This document shows positions 33,826 to 43,893 of a stretch of DNA of 64,000 nucleotides, one piece after another. The position numbers were made by a program, and so were the translations under genes. The notes under the pieces were generated by a model, which ran no database searches, was not told where the DNA came from, and saw nothing but the letters and a program-made list of their open reading frames with translations. Position 1 is the first letter of the stretch. Every line of letters begins with the position of its first letter. Origin of the DNA: VRUE01 sp044867925 (GTDB taxonomy: Bacteria; Actinomycetota; Thermoleophilia; Solirubrobacterales; 70-9); NCBI GenBank assembly GCA_044867925.1, contig JBIOVV010000017.1:10832-74831 (forward strand), written 5' to 3'.

Positions 33826-34695
33826 CTAGAGCGCGGCGGGAAGCGGCTGCCGGGAAGCGGCTCGACGCGAGGGGATGAGCAAGGCCGAGGCGCAGACCAT
33901 CGCGAAGGCGCTCGTCTGCAGGGCCAGGCCGAGTGGGTTCGAGGAGAGCGGGTCGCCGAAGACGAGGACGCCGGCGGCGATCTGGGCGGCGTTGGCGACG
34001 AGGCCGATCAGCCCGATCGTCTCGATCGCGCCGCCGCGCTGAAGCGCCGCGGCAGCGGTGTACTGGGCGCCGATGCCGGCAACGATCGTCATCGCGACCC
34101 AGGGGGCGAGGACCGCGATCGAGACCTCGCCGGCGCCGGTCAGTCCCTTGATCGCGACCCCGGCGAGGGCGAAGAGGATGCCGGCGATGGCGGCGAGCAC
34201 GACCTCGCCGTGGTCGGCCAGCCGCTCGGAGCGGTGGCCCAGGGCCAGGCCGCAGGCAAGCAGCGCCAGGCCGCCCTCGAAGCCGAGCATGGCGCCGATC
34301 TCGAAGCCGGAGTGGCTGCCGGCGAAGTGGGGGACGGTGAGGACCAGCAGTGCCAGGCCGGCGCCGCCGAGCAGCAGGGCGAGCCACTGACGCCGCTCGA
34401 CCGCGTCGCCGAAGAGGCGCTGCGCCATCACCGCCAGGGTGACCGCGCCGCCGGCGAGCACTGCCTGGACGATCGAGATCGGCGCCATGGAGAGGGCCGC
34501 GATGTGGATCAGCCAGGCCACCGCGGCGACTCCCCAGCCGGCGGCGAACCAGGGTGAGGAGGCGAGGTCGCGAGCGCTGCGCAGCGGTTCGGCGATGCGG
34601 ACCGGGGCAGCGCGGTGGCAACCGCGGTGCTTGAGCAGCGAGGCGAGGTTCGTCAGCAGCGCCGCGGCAACGGCGAGGGCGATCCCTATCTGCAC
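33826..34695 (-). CDS. EamA/DMT-family membrane transporter
   Basis: A 289-residue protein with about nine or ten hydrophobic helices arranged as two repeats. The pattern APISIVQAVLAGGAVTLAVMAQRLFG is typical of the drug/metabolite transporter superfamily, whose members export metabolites or amino acids. The substrate is not predictable. It is monocistronic as far as I can tell and converges on the surface protein gene with a strong palindromic terminator between them. The downstream (leftward) end is clean, and the start at the ATG at 34695 leaves a normal first helix (IGIALAVAAALLTNLASLL). Confidence 0.75.
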   Translation of the reverse strand: MQIGIALAVAAALLTNLASLLKHRGCHRAAPVRIAEPLRSARDLASSPWFAAGWGVAAVAWLIHIAALSMAPISIVQAVLAGGAVTLAVMAQRLFGDAVERRQWLALLLGGAGLALLVLTVPHFAGSHSGFEIGAMLGFEGGLALLACGLALGHRSERLADHGEVVLAAIAGILFALAGVAIKGLTGAGEVSIAVLAPWVAMTIVAGIGAQYTAAAALQRGGAIETIGLIGLVANAAQIAAGVLVFGDPLSSNPLGLALQTSAFAMVCASALLIPSRRAASRQPLPAAL

Positions 34696-34716
34696 GCTGA
34701 CGCCGCCATGGCTTCC

Positions 34717-35111
34717 TTATCGGCCGGCTGCCGCCCGATGCTTAGCCCGCGACGCTTTCGTCGGCGGCGGCGGATCGGGAAGCTCGAGCCGGCGGCGCGC
34801 CCGGCTCACCGCGGAGACCGAGGTGCGGCAGGCCCTGGCGATGATCCCGTCGGCGTGCTCGGGCGTGCGGCTGACCTCGAACTCGATCAGGGCCGCCCGG
34901 CGCAGTTTCGCCCGCGTCTCGACGGGACTGTCGCTGGGCGCGGCGTCGAGCGCCGCCTCAGCCGCCCGCTGGCGCCGACAGACCAGGCAGAAGAGGCCGT
35001 CGGCCGAGCTCGCCCAGGTGTCGGGCCGCGGCACGGGCCCCCCGTCGATGCGACTGGCGCTGACGCCGCAGCCCTCGCAGGTCCACTTCGTCGCCATCTT
35101 CAGCTCGCCGC

Positions 35112-35115
<4 letters not shown>
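34717..35115 (-). CDS. Zinc-finger protein with helix-turn-helix-like tail
   Basis: A 132-residue protein starting at the GTG at 35115, overlapping the helicase stop (GTGA). An N-terminal CEGCG (about residues 13-17) and a later CLVCRRQ form a likely four-cysteine zinc site. The C-terminal part includes HADGIIARACRTSVSAVSRARRRLELPD, which reads like a helix-turn-helix recognition segment. The protein is basic. I do not recognise the family. Coupling to a DEAD-box helicase suggests an RNA-related or regulatory job, but this is inference. Confidence 0.6.
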
Positions 35116-36329
<1,214 letters not shown>

Positions 36330-36545
36330 GATTGTTGTAGCTCCTTTTTGAGCGTTTAGGGGAGATCCAGCGACCCCAAAACGCACGGAGCGAACGGAGG
36401 AAACGGAACCTCTCGGGTGGCGGTTGCGCCAAACCCGACCCGGAGACCGTAGCAGCCGGTCGAGAAATCGCTCGCATCGAAGCTGTGCGCGGGCGTACAC
36501 TCGTCAAGCCGGATGGGTGCCGGCGAACCTACGGGAAGGAGCGGC

Positions 36546-38123
36546 ATGTACGACTACGTGATCGTCGGCGCGGGCTCGGCGGGCTGTGTGCTCGCGGCGC
36601 GGCTCTCTGAAGACCCTGACGTCAGCGTCCTGCTGCTCGAGGCCGGCCCCCCGGACGTCAACCAGAACATCCACGTGCCGCTCGGCTACCTGCAGCTGGC
36701 TCGCACCGAGGTCGACTGGGACTACCACTCGGCGCCCGAGCCGCACTGCGCCGGCCGCCAGATCTCGCTGCCGCGCGGCAAGGTGCTGGGCGGCTCCTCC
36801 TCGGTCAACGCGATGATCTACATCCGCGGCAACCGCCGCGACTACGACGGCTGGGGGGTCCCCGGCTGGGCCTGGGACGACCTCTTCCCCTACTTCCTCA
36901 AGGCCGAGGACAACGAGCGCGGCGCTTCTGACTGGCACGCGATCGGCGGCCCGCTGCCGGTCTCCGACCAGCGCTCCGGCAACAAGATCTCGCCGGCCTT
37001 CGTCGAGGCCGGGGTCGAAGCCGGCCTTGCTCGCAACGACGACTTCAACGGCGCCGAGCAGGACGGCGTCGGCATGTACCAGGTGACCCAGCGCGGCGGC
37101 ATGCGAGCCAGCGTCGCCGTCTCCTACCTGCACCCCGCGAGCGAGCGGCCGAACCTGACCGTGATGCCCTACATGCACGTCAACCGCGTGCTCTTCGAGG
37201 GCAAGCGGGCGGTCGGCGTCGAGGCGAGCCGGCTCGGTGAGCCGCAGGAGCTGCGTGCCGAGCGCGAGGTGATCCTCTGCGGCGGCGCCTACAACTCCCC
37301 GCAGCTGCTGATGCTCTCCGGGGTCGGTCCCGCCGAGCACCTGACGATGCGCGAAGTCGAGGTCCTGCTCGACCAGCCCGCCGTCGGCGAGAACCTCGGC
37401 GACCATCCCGCCGCCTACAGCGTCTGGACCACGCCCGAGCCGGAGAGCCTGCTGCAGGCCCTGGAGCCGGCGGCGATGGCCGAGTTCGAGGCGTCGCAGA
37501 CCGGGCCCTTCGCCTCCAACCTCGCCGAATCGGGCGGCTTCGCCCGGGTCGGCGGCGACGCCGAGGCGCCCGACGTCCAGATCCACGTCGCCCCGATCCA
37601 GATCGTCGACGAGGGCATGGCGGACCCCGAAGCGCACGGGGTCTGGGTCTCGCCCTGCCTGCTCACCGCGGAGGGCCGCGGCTCGGTGCGGCTTGCCTCC
37701 GCCGACCCGACCGCGAAGCCGATCGTGCGCAACAACTTCTATGCGGCCGAGGCCGACATGGCGCGAATGATGGGCGCGATGCGCCTGGCGGAAGAGATCT
37801 GCGCCCAGCCGGCGTTCCGGCCCTACGCGGCCGAGCCGTTCACCGCGCCGGCCGACGACTCCGAGGATGCCCTGCGGGCGCACATCGCCCGCACCACGTT
37901 TGAGATCTACCACCCGGTCGGCACCTGCGCGATCGGCGCGGTCGTCGATGCCGAGCTGCGGGTCGAGGGGCTCGAGGCGCTGCGTGTGGTCGACGCCTCG
38001 GTGATGCCGGCGGTGCCGCGCGGCAACACCAACGCGCCGACGATCGCGGTCGCCGAGCGTGCGGCCGACCTGATCCGCCACGGCAAGGCGGTCGCGGCGG
38101 AAGCGGGCGCCGCCCAGGTCTAG
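36546..38123 (+). CDS. GMC-family FAD oxidoreductase (choline dehydrogenase-like)
   Basis: A 525-residue flavoenzyme from the ATG at 36546 behind GGAAGGAG. The FAD motif VIVGAGSAGCVLAARLSED is at residues 5-23, with the GMC signature PRGKVLGGSSSVNAM, then the second signature GAYNSPQLLMLSG and the C-terminal catalytic region YHPVGTCAIG and NTNAPTIAVAERAADLI. GMC enzymes oxidise alcohols, including choline, sugars and aliphatic alcohols; the substrate is unknown. No betaine aldehyde dehydrogenase is adjacent, so betaine synthesis is not supported. The gene converges on amtB with six bases between stops. Confidence 0.92.
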   Translation: MYDYVIVGAGSAGCVLAARLSEDPDVSVLLLEAGPPDVNQNIHVPLGYLQLARTEVDWDYHSAPEPHCAGRQISLPRGKVLGGSSSVNAMIYIRGNRRDYDGWGVPGWAWDDLFPYFLKAEDNERGASDWHAIGGPLPVSDQRSGNKISPAFVEAGVEAGLARNDDFNGAEQDGVGMYQVTQRGGMRASVAVSYLHPASERPNLTVMPYMHVNRVLFEGKRAVGVEASRLGEPQELRAEREVILCGGAYNSPQLLMLSGVGPAEHLTMREVEVLLDQPAVGENLGDHPAAYSVWTTPEPESLLQALEPAAMAEFEASQTGPFASNLAESGGFARVGGDAEAPDVQIHVAPIQIVDEGMADPEAHGVWVSPCLLTAEGRGSVRLASADPTAKPIVRNNFYAAEADMARMMGAMRLAEEICAQPAFRPYAAEPFTAPADDSEDALRAHIARTTFEIYHPVGTCAIGAVVDAELRVEGLEALRVVDASVMPAVPRGNTNAPTIAVAERAADLIRHGKAVAAEAGAAQV

Positions 38124-38129
38124 GCGGGC

Positions 38130-39443
38130 CTAGCCGGGGTCGGCGACCGGGACGGGGGCTTTGCCGCCGTCCTCGGGGAAGACGAGGATCGCGCCCTCGC
38201 CGGTGACGTAGGCCTCCTCGCCGTGGTAGGTGACGTCCATGCCGACCGCCTCGTCGTGCTCGGAGGCGCGCAGTGGCATCACGGCGCCGATCAGCTTGAG
38301 CAGGATGAATGTCACCGTGAAGGCGTAGGCGGGCGCGGCGATCGCCGCCAGGGCCTGATCGAGCAACTGGTCGGCGTTGCCGTAGAAGAGGCCGTCGGCG
38401 AGGCCGTTCCAGCCGATCTGGGCGACGAGGCCGATGAAGAGGATGCCGGTGAAGCCGGCGATGCCGTGGGCGGCGAGCACGTCGAGCGTCTCGTCGACCC
38501 GGGTGCGCGGGCGCCAGACGATCATCGCGTAGCAGGGCAGCGCTCCGACGAAGCCGAGCACCATCGCCCAGCCGGGGCTGATGAAGCCACCCGCCGGGGT
38601 GATCAGGACGCAGCCGACGATGATCGCCGTGGCGGCGCCGATCGCGGTCACCTTGCGGCCGCGAACCAGGTCGAGGACGAACCAGGTGACCAGCGCGCAG
38701 GCCGGCGTGATCAGCGTGTTGGTGAAGGCGAGCACGCTGTTTGTGCCGGTGTTGAAGCCGCTGCCGCCGTTGAAGCCGAACCAGCCGAACCAGAGCAGGC
38801 CGGCGCCGAGCAGCACGTACATAGCGTTGTGCGGCAGCAGCGCCTGGCGCCCGTAGTCCTTGCGGGTGCCGACGACCAGCGCCGCCGCCAGGGCGGAGAA
38901 GCCGGAGGCCATCTCGACCGGCACGCCGCCGGCGAAGTCGAGCGTGCCGCGCTCGGCCAGCCAGCCGCCGCCGAAGGCCCAGTGGGCGAGCACCGCGTAG
39001 ACCAGCACCGACCAGAGGGCGGCGAAGACGAGGAAGGCGCCGAAGCGCATCCGCTCGACCACGGCGCCGGAGATCAGCGCCACGGTGATGATGCAGAAGG
39101 TGGCCTGGAAGGCCATGAAGAGCAGGTGGGGGATGGTCGATTCGTCGTTGCGCGGCAGGAAGTCGACGCCGTGCAGGCCGGCGTAGCCGAGCCCTCCGAT
39201 CAGATCACCGGTGCCGTCGAAGGCCAGCGAGTAGCCGACCAGGGCCCAGGTGACCATCGCGATCGCGATCGCCGCGACGCACATCATGAAGGTGTTGAGC
39301 GTGTTCTTCGAGCGCACCAGGCCCGCGTAGAAGAGGCCGAGAGCCGGGGTCATCATCAGCACCAGGGCGGTCGCCGCCAGCATCCAGGCGGTGTCGCCGC
39401 TGTCGACCTGCGGGACCGCGGCGAGCAGCGACACGGTGCTCAC
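38130..39443 (-). CDS. amt: Ammonium transporter
   Basis: A 437-residue Amt/MEP/Rh protein with eleven expected membrane helices. MMTPALGLFYAGLVRSKN is the conserved first-helix region. The pore histidines lie in VYAVLAHWAFGGG and in the later AAHGIAGFTGILF. The hydrophilic C-terminus (EAVGMDVTYHGEEAY) matches the cytoplasmic tail that contacts the PII protein. It conducts ammonium/ammonia across the membrane. It is encoded directly after glnK with a four-base overlap, the classic glnK-amtB operon. I name it generically because amt and amtB are used interchangeably. Confidence 0.95.
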   Translation of the reverse strand: MSTVSLLAAVPQVDSGDTAWMLAATALVLMMTPALGLFYAGLVRSKNTLNTFMMCVAAIAIAMVTWALVGYSLAFDGTGDLIGGLGYAGLHGVDFLPRNDESTIPHLLFMAFQATFCIITVALISGAVVERMRFGAFLVFAALWSVLVYAVLAHWAFGGGWLAERGTLDFAGGVPVEMASGFSALAAALVVGTRKDYGRQALLPHNAMYVLLGAGLLWFGWFGFNGGSGFNTGTNSVLAFTNTLITPACALVTWFVLDLVRGRKVTAIGAATAIIVGCVLITPAGGFISPGWAMVLGFVGALPCYAMIVWRPRTRVDETLDVLAAHGIAGFTGILFIGLVAQIGWNGLADGLFYGNADQLLDQALAAIAAPAYAFTVTFILLKLIGAVMPLRASEHDEAVGMDVTYHGEEAYVTGEGAILVFPEDGGKAPVPVADPG

Positions 39444-39793
39444 TTGTCCACCGGGGTGACGGCGCCGTGATCGATCTCGCCGGTGCGGATGCGCACCGCC
39501 TGATCGAGCGGGAGGACGAAGATCTTGCCGTCGCCGACCGCGCCGGTGCGCGCCCCTTCGCAGAGGGCGTCGACCGTCGGCTGCACGAACTCGTCGGAGA
39601 CGGCGATCTCGAAGCGGACCTTCTCGGCGAGGCCCATCTTGACGGTGGTGCCGCGGTAGGTCTCGACCCGCTCCAGCTCGCCGCCGTGGCCCTGCACGCG
39701 GCTCATCGAGACGCCTCGAACTTGAGCGCGATAGAGCGCCTCCAGCACGTCGTTGGCCTTCTCAGGCCGCACGATGCCGATGACGAGTTTCAC
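39440..39793 (-). CDS. glnK: PII nitrogen regulatory protein
   Basis: A 117-residue PII protein. It starts MKLVIGIVRPEKANDVLEAL and ends with a typical C-loop. It precedes amt with overlap, so it probably blocks the transporter when ammonium is plentiful, through the T-loop. The T-loop is atypical. Tyr46 is kept (VETYRG), but position 51, the tyrosine that is uridylylated in enterobacteria and adenylylated in actinobacteria, is Val51 here. The stretch after it (KMGLAEKVRFEI) aligns normally. Modification at residue 51 is therefore impossible, and control would rest on ATP/ADP and 2-oxoglutarate binding. Confidence 0.93.
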   Translation of the reverse strand: MKLVIGIVRPEKANDVLEALYRAQVRGVSMSRVQGHGGELERVETYRGTTVKMGLAEKVRFEIAVSDEFVQPTVDALCEGARTGAVGDGKIFVLPLDQAVRIRTGEIDHGAVTPVDK

Positions 39794-39881
39794 TGCCCGC
39801 GCCTCCCCATATCGCGCGCGAGCCTACAGATCGCGGCGGCGAGGGGTCGAGCCGGGCCGGTTCGCCTCCTACACTTGACCG

Positions 39882-40253
39882 ATGTCCGCAGAGTCGCTTT
39901 CGGATTCCACCTTCACGCTCTACCGCCGCGGCATCGAGTTGCTCGAGGAGCAGGACTTCGAGGAGGCGGCGGCGCCGCTCGAGGAGGCGGCCCGGCGCGC
40001 CCCGGAGAAGTCCTCGGTGCGCGAGGCGCTCGGCCGCGCCTATTTCCGCTCCGGCCGCTTCGCCGCCGCCGCGGTCGAGTTCAAGGCGGTGGTCGAACGC
40101 CACCAGGTCAACGACTACGCCCATTTCTGCCTCGGCCGGGCGCTGGCCAAGATGGGGGAGACCGAGCGCGCCCGCCACCACCTCGCGCTTGCCTCCAACC
40201 TGCGCCCCGACCGCCGCGATTACTCCTTCTACAGAGCGATGCTCGGCGCATAG
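39882..40253 (+). CDS. Tetratricopeptide-repeat protein
   Basis: A 123-residue protein made of about three TPR units: FTLYRRGIELLEEQDFEEAAAPLEEAAR, SSVREALGRAYFRSGRFAAAAVEFKAVV and YAHFCLGRALAKMGETERARHHLALAS. Each has the alternating small and large residues of the TPR helix pair. It has no signal peptide or membrane segment, so it is a cytoplasmic scaffold of unknown partner. It is divergent from glnK and ends in the left arm of a large palindrome that separates it from the convergent histidine kinase gene. Confidence 0.8.
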   Translation: MSAESLSDSTFTLYRRGIELLEEQDFEEAAAPLEEAARRAPEKSSVREALGRAYFRSGRFAAAAVEFKAVVERHQVNDYAHFCLGRALAKMGETERARHHLALASNLRPDRRDYSFYRAMLGA

Positions 40254-40350
40254 GGGCTGGGGCCGGCGCATTTCTGCGTCCTCGGTCGCTCGCGTGCAAA
40301 AGCACGCCACGCTCCCTGCGTCCTTGAACTGGTTGGCCCCAGCCCCTATG
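40249..40350. repeat. Large palindrome between convergent genes
   Basis: Perfect 16-base arms, CATAGGGGCTGGGGCC at 40249-40264 and its complement at 40335-40350, enclose 70 bases that contain a further small stem (CGTGC-AAAA-GCACG). The arms contain both stop codons of the flanking convergent genes. It would act as a bidirectional terminator, and its size resembles the shared-core palindromes at 57403 and 63319, although its core differs from theirs. Confidence 0.65.
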
Positions 40351-42055
40351 CGGCGCGATCGGCTTTGTTATTGCGGTGGACCGCGGGGATGACGGCGACG
40401 ATCGTGGTTCCCTTGCCGGGGGCGCTGCGGAGCTCCAGGGCGCCGCCGGCCAGTTCGACTCGTTCGCGCATGCCGGTGAGGCCGAAGCCCTCCGTCGGCA
40501 CGGTCGGGTCGAAGCCACGGCCCTCGTCTAAGACCCGCACCCGCAGCGATTCCCCGTCCTCGCTGACGTCGACCCTGGCGCGCCCTGCTTTGCCGTGCTT
40601 GACGGCGTTCGTGAGCGCCTCCTGCACGATGCGATAGGTCGTGTCCTCGATCTCGCCGAGGAGGCGGTTGTCGTTGCGGCCCGCCTCGAAATCCATGTCG
40701 GCGTTGATCTCGACCTCGATCGCGTGGCCGCTCGCGGTGCGTTCGCCGAGCGTCTCGAGGGCGGCGCCGAGGCCGAGCTGGTCGAGCGTGCTCGGCCGCA
40801 GGTCGGCGATCAGCCGGCGCATCTCGGCGATCGCCGCGTCGACCTCCTCGATGCCCTGGCCGAGCAGGCGCTCGAGTTCCTCGGGGTCGCTGCGGCGGGC
40901 GGCGGAGAGCAGCACCCTCAGGCCGGCCAGGCTCTGCAGCGACTCGTCGTGCAGCTCGCGGGCCCAGCGACCGCGCTCGCGCTCGGTCGCGGCGATGCTT
41001 TCGCGGATCCGCTCCTCGGCGACCGACTGGGCGGTGGCGACGGCGGTGGCGCCGCTGGCCGCAAACGAGACCAGGACCGTCTCGTCCTCGTCGCTGAAGC
41101 CCGAGTCGCGGCCGAGCGGGTCGAGCGCGACGAGCACGCCGAGGGCGCGGCCACGGAAGACGAGCGGCACGAGCAGCGCCATGACGCCGGCTTCCTGCTT
41201 GCCCGGACGCGCCATCAGGCTCGGATCGAGGTCTTGGATGCGCCGCGGCAGGCGTTCCTCGAGCACCCTGCCGGGAATCGAGCCGGCGATCGGGATGCGC
41301 GCTTTCGCCATGCCGCGCTCGCGCTCGCCGGCGATCGAGGCCGCGATCAGGTCGTCGCCTTCGCAAAGCAGGATCAGCAGCGAGCGCGCTTCGACCAGGG
41401 CGCGACCGCGCTTGACGACGATCTCGAGGATGCGGTCGAGGTCGGTCTCGCCGCCGACCGCGCGGGCGATCTCGGTCGTCGCTTCGAGCCGGTGCACGGC
41501 CCGCTCCATCTCGTCGTTGCGGCTCTGCACGCTGCGGTAGAGGCGGGCATTCTCGACCGCGATCGCCGCCCACTCGGCGAGGATCATCGCCGACTGTTCG
41601 TCGGCCTCGCCGAAGTCGCCCCCCAGCTTCTCGGTCAGGTAGAGGTTGCCCCAGGCGTGGCCGCGGATCATCACCGGCACGCCGAGGAAGTTCGTCATCG
41701 GCGGGTGCCCGGGGGGGAAGCCGTAGGAACGGGGGTGGCGGCCGACGTCGCCGAGTCGCAGCGGCCGCGGCTGCTCGATCAGCAGGCCGAGCACGCCGCG
41801 CCCGCGCGGCAGGTTGCCGATCACCTGGCGCGCCTCCTCGTCGATGCCGTGGGTGATGAAGCGCTCCAGCTCATGGCGGTCCTCGTCGAGGACGCCGAGG
41901 GCGGCGTAGCGGGCGCCGGTCAGCTCGCAGGCGACCTCGAGCACCTGGCGGAATATGACCTCGGGATCGAGCTCGGCGACGAGGCTGCGGCCGACGTCGA
42001 TCAGCTCCCGCAAGCGGGGCTCATCCAAGGCGCCGCTGTCGTACACCTGTGCCAT
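40346..42055 (-). CDS. Sensor histidine kinase with GAF domains (NarL/DevS-like)
   Basis: A 569-residue protein if it starts at the ATG at 42055; the frame is open to 42124. The first GAF domain (EVIFRQVLEVACELTGARYAALGVL) is at about 25-170 and the second (DLDRILEIVVKRGRALVEARSLLILL) at about 195-340. The HisKA_3 phosphoacceptor is RELHDESLQSLAGL with the histidine following Leu, and the ATPase domain has VQEALTNAVKHGK and DEGRGF. Such kinases sense small molecules or redox state through GAF domains, as DevS/DosT do, and phosphorylate NarL-type regulators. Its partner is the divergently encoded regulator at 42240. It has no membrane helices. Confidence 0.88.
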   Translation of the reverse strand: MAQVYDSGALDEPRLRELIDVGRSLVAELDPEVIFRQVLEVACELTGARYAALGVLDEDRHELERFITHGIDEEARQVIGNLPRGRGVLGLLIEQPRPLRLGDVGRHPRSYGFPPGHPPMTNFLGVPVMIRGHAWGNLYLTEKLGGDFGEADEQSAMILAEWAAIAVENARLYRSVQSRNDEMERAVHRLEATTEIARAVGGETDLDRILEIVVKRGRALVEARSLLILLCEGDDLIAASIAGERERGMAKARIPIAGSIPGRVLEERLPRRIQDLDPSLMARPGKQEAGVMALLVPLVFRGRALGVLVALDPLGRDSGFSDEDETVLVSFAASGATAVATAQSVAEERIRESIAATERERGRWARELHDESLQSLAGLRVLLSAARRSDPEELERLLGQGIEEVDAAIAEMRRLIADLRPSTLDQLGLGAALETLGERTASGHAIEVEINADMDFEAGRNDNRLLGEIEDTTYRIVQEALTNAVKHGKAGRARVDVSEDGESLRVRVLDEGRGFDPTVPTEGFGLTGMRERVELAGGALELRSAPGKGTTIVAVIPAVHRNNKADRAA

Positions 42056-42109
42056 GTCTGCCTGCTTCACTCTCCAGCCGGGTGGGACCGTTTCCAATCC
42101 TACGGCCAA

Positions 42110-42145
42110 CACTCCAATACTCAAAGTACGTGGAGTATCTGAGTG
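42110..42145. promoter_or_regulatory. Dyad in the histidine kinase/regulator intergenic region
   Basis: Thirteen-base arms, CACTCCAATACTC at 42110-42122 and GAGTATCTGAGTG at 42133-42145, pair at 11 positions with a 10-base spacer. The dyad sits between the divergent kinase and regulator genes, where an autoregulatory operator for the response regulator would be expected. Confidence 0.4.
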
Positions 42146-42239
42146 CGGGAAAACCCGGTTGTCAGGCCAACTCGAGGCGGGTTACATACGGGGTGTGGAT
42201 CTCCCCGACGCGACCAAGCCGGCGGCTAACCTCGTAGCC

Positions 42240-42902
42240 GTGGAGGCCGACGCATCCAACGGCACGCCGAGGACCGAGACGACGACCATCGTTCTCGCCG
42301 ATGACCACACGGTTGTGCGCAACGCGCTGCGCCTGCTGCTCGACGCCGAGCCCGGCTTCTCGGTGGTGGCCGAGGCCGGCGATGCGGACGCAGCGGTGCG
42401 CTACGTGCGCGGCCACAAGCCGACGGTGTTGATCCTCGACCTCAACATGCCGGGCCGAGCGAGCCTCGACGCCGTTCCCGACATTCGCGAGGCCTCGCCG
42501 CAGACCGAGATCGTCGTCCTGACGATGCAGAACGAGCCGGCCTTCGCTCGCCGCGCCCTGCAATCGGGGGTACGCGGTTACGTCTTGAAGGAGGCCGCCG
42601 ACGCCGAGCTGGTGCAGGCCGTGCGCAGCGCCGCGGCCGGCGACACCTACCTGCAGCCGGCCCTCGGAGCCCGCTTGGCGGCGGGGGAAGACGGCAAGAG
42701 CGGCGATGAGCTGAGCGAGCGCGAGCGCGACGTCCTACGGCTGATCGCCCTCGGTCACACCAACGCCGAGATCGCCGAGCAGCTCTACATCAGCATCCGC
42801 ACCGTGGAGAGCCACCGCGCCCACATCCAGCAGAAGCTGCGCCTCTCCAGCCGTGCCGAGCTGGTCGGCTACGCGCTCGGCCACGGCATGGTCGAAGCCT
42901 AG
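42240..42902 (+). CDS. NarL/LuxR-family response regulator
   Basis: About 220 residues from the GTG at 42240; a GTG at 42195 is an alternative start. The receiver domain begins TTIVLADDHTVVRNALRLLL with the acidic pair DD, and the phosphorylated Asp is in LILDLNMPGR. The Thr (VLTMQNE) and Lys (YVLKEAAD) positions are also conserved. The C-terminal LuxR helix-turn-helix is SERERDVLRLIALGHTNAEIAEQLYISIRTVESHRAHIQQKL. It would be phosphorylated by the divergent histidine kinase and bind DNA as a dimer. Target genes are unknown; the dyad upstream suggests autoregulation. Confidence 0.92.
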   Translation: MEADASNGTPRTETTTIVLADDHTVVRNALRLLLDAEPGFSVVAEAGDADAAVRYVRGHKPTVLILDLNMPGRASLDAVPDIREASPQTEIVVLTMQNEPAFARRALQSGVRGYVLKEAADAELVQAVRSAAAGDTYLQPALGARLAAGEDGKSGDELSERERDVLRLIALGHTNAEIAEQLYISIRTVESHRAHIQQKLRLSSRAELVGYALGHGMVEA

Positions 42903-42926
42903 TCGGCGTCCGGCCTCCCCCGCTCG

Positions 42927-43625
42927 TCAGGTGACGAGCGGGATGACGCAGCGGAATTTACGTGTGCTGGTGGAAGCGGTGGAGGCGACCTCTCCTGAGG
43001 CCGACACTGTTACTACGCCATACAGTCCAGGTGACGAGACAACAGGAATATCACTGGTCCACTCAGTACCGCCATCCAACACCACACCAGGCTGCTGAGA
43101 AAAAGCAGCCAGCTGCAGCGCCTCGGGCAGCGTCCCGCCTTGGACCGCACAGGAGGTTGCCGCCGCCGGAGCGCTCACCGCGGTTTCGCTGGTGAAGCTC
43201 TGCCAGCAGGCACCGGCAAAGAGCTGTGTGCCGGGCATGCAGCCGGCGGAGTGACCGTTGACCGTTTGGGCGTTGACGGCATTCACCGCATTCACCGCCG
43301 TCTGCGCATCGACGGCGCTCTGCGCCGTGTCCGCGCTCAGCGCGTGGGCGGCCTCGGGCACCTGACCTAGGGTCAGCTCGTCGATTTCAGCCCCGGTGAT
43401 CGGCCCCGCCTGCGCCCCGAGCGCCGCCTTGAGCACGCCCGGCTTGAGCCGGTTGGCCGGAATCGAACGCACCTTCAAGCGATTCCCTGGCAGCGATTTC
43501 ACCTTCACCGCCCTACCGTCGATCCGCGCCTTCTTGGCCGCGTAGACGGTCCCGCCCAGTGCCACGAACAACGCTAACCCCGCAACCGCCAATGCCGGTG
43601 AAGGCAGCCGCATTCCCCGTCTCAT
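42927..43625 (-). CDS. Exported protein of a lineage-typical family
   Basis: A 232-residue protein starting at the ATG at 43625 behind GAGGGAGGG. The signal peptide is ALAVAGLALFVALGGTVYAA. Then follow KARIDGRAVKVKSLPGNRLK and VRSIPANRLKPGVL, and an Ala-rich repeat region in which Ala-Val-Asn/Asp-Ala steps recur (SADTAQSAVDAQTAVNAV). The C-terminal ~110 residues contain four Cys residues and a beta-rich fold. The signal and repeat pattern recur in Solirubrobacterales proteins as I know them, but function is not known. It is divergent from the giant RHS/NHL protein gene, sharing a 268-base intergenic region. Confidence 0.7.
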   Translation of the reverse strand: MRRGMRLPSPALAVAGLALFVALGGTVYAAKKARIDGRAVKVKSLPGNRLKVRSIPANRLKPGVLKAALGAQAGPITGAEIDELTLGQVPEAAHALSADTAQSAVDAQTAVNAVNAVNAQTVNGHSAGCMPGTQLFAGACWQSFTSETAVSAPAAATSCAVQGGTLPEALQLAAFSQQPGVVLDGGTEWTSDIPVVSSPGLYGVVTVSASGEVASTASTSTRKFRCVIPLVT

Positions 43626-43893
43626 TTTCCCTCCCTCGGTCCGAGAAACGATGCGACCGCGACCCTAGCCACGGCTCCGACAACAGCAAAGCCTTGTGGA
43701 CAAACATCCATCCCAACCCGGTCCCACGGCTCCCATCTCCCCACTGCGAACGGCTCCACCGCTGGATTTTCTTCCACCGGAAAAATTGACAATTACCCAA
43801 CTTCGATGATGGTCAGACCATCTCCGGGCGCATAGGGTCTCGCCGAGTACCGGATACACCCTCGTCTAATTTCAAAACTGCAGGGGGGTCTCA

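Noticed and set aside
36504..38081. 525-codon minus-strand frame opposite the GMC oxidoreductase
   Set aside because: Shadow of a gene with complete FAD and GMC motifs; rich in Arg, Gly and His and without motifs of its own.
40595..42142. 515-codon plus-strand frame opposite the histidine kinase
   Set aside because: Shadow frame; the minus strand carries GAF, HisKA_3 and ATPase motifs.
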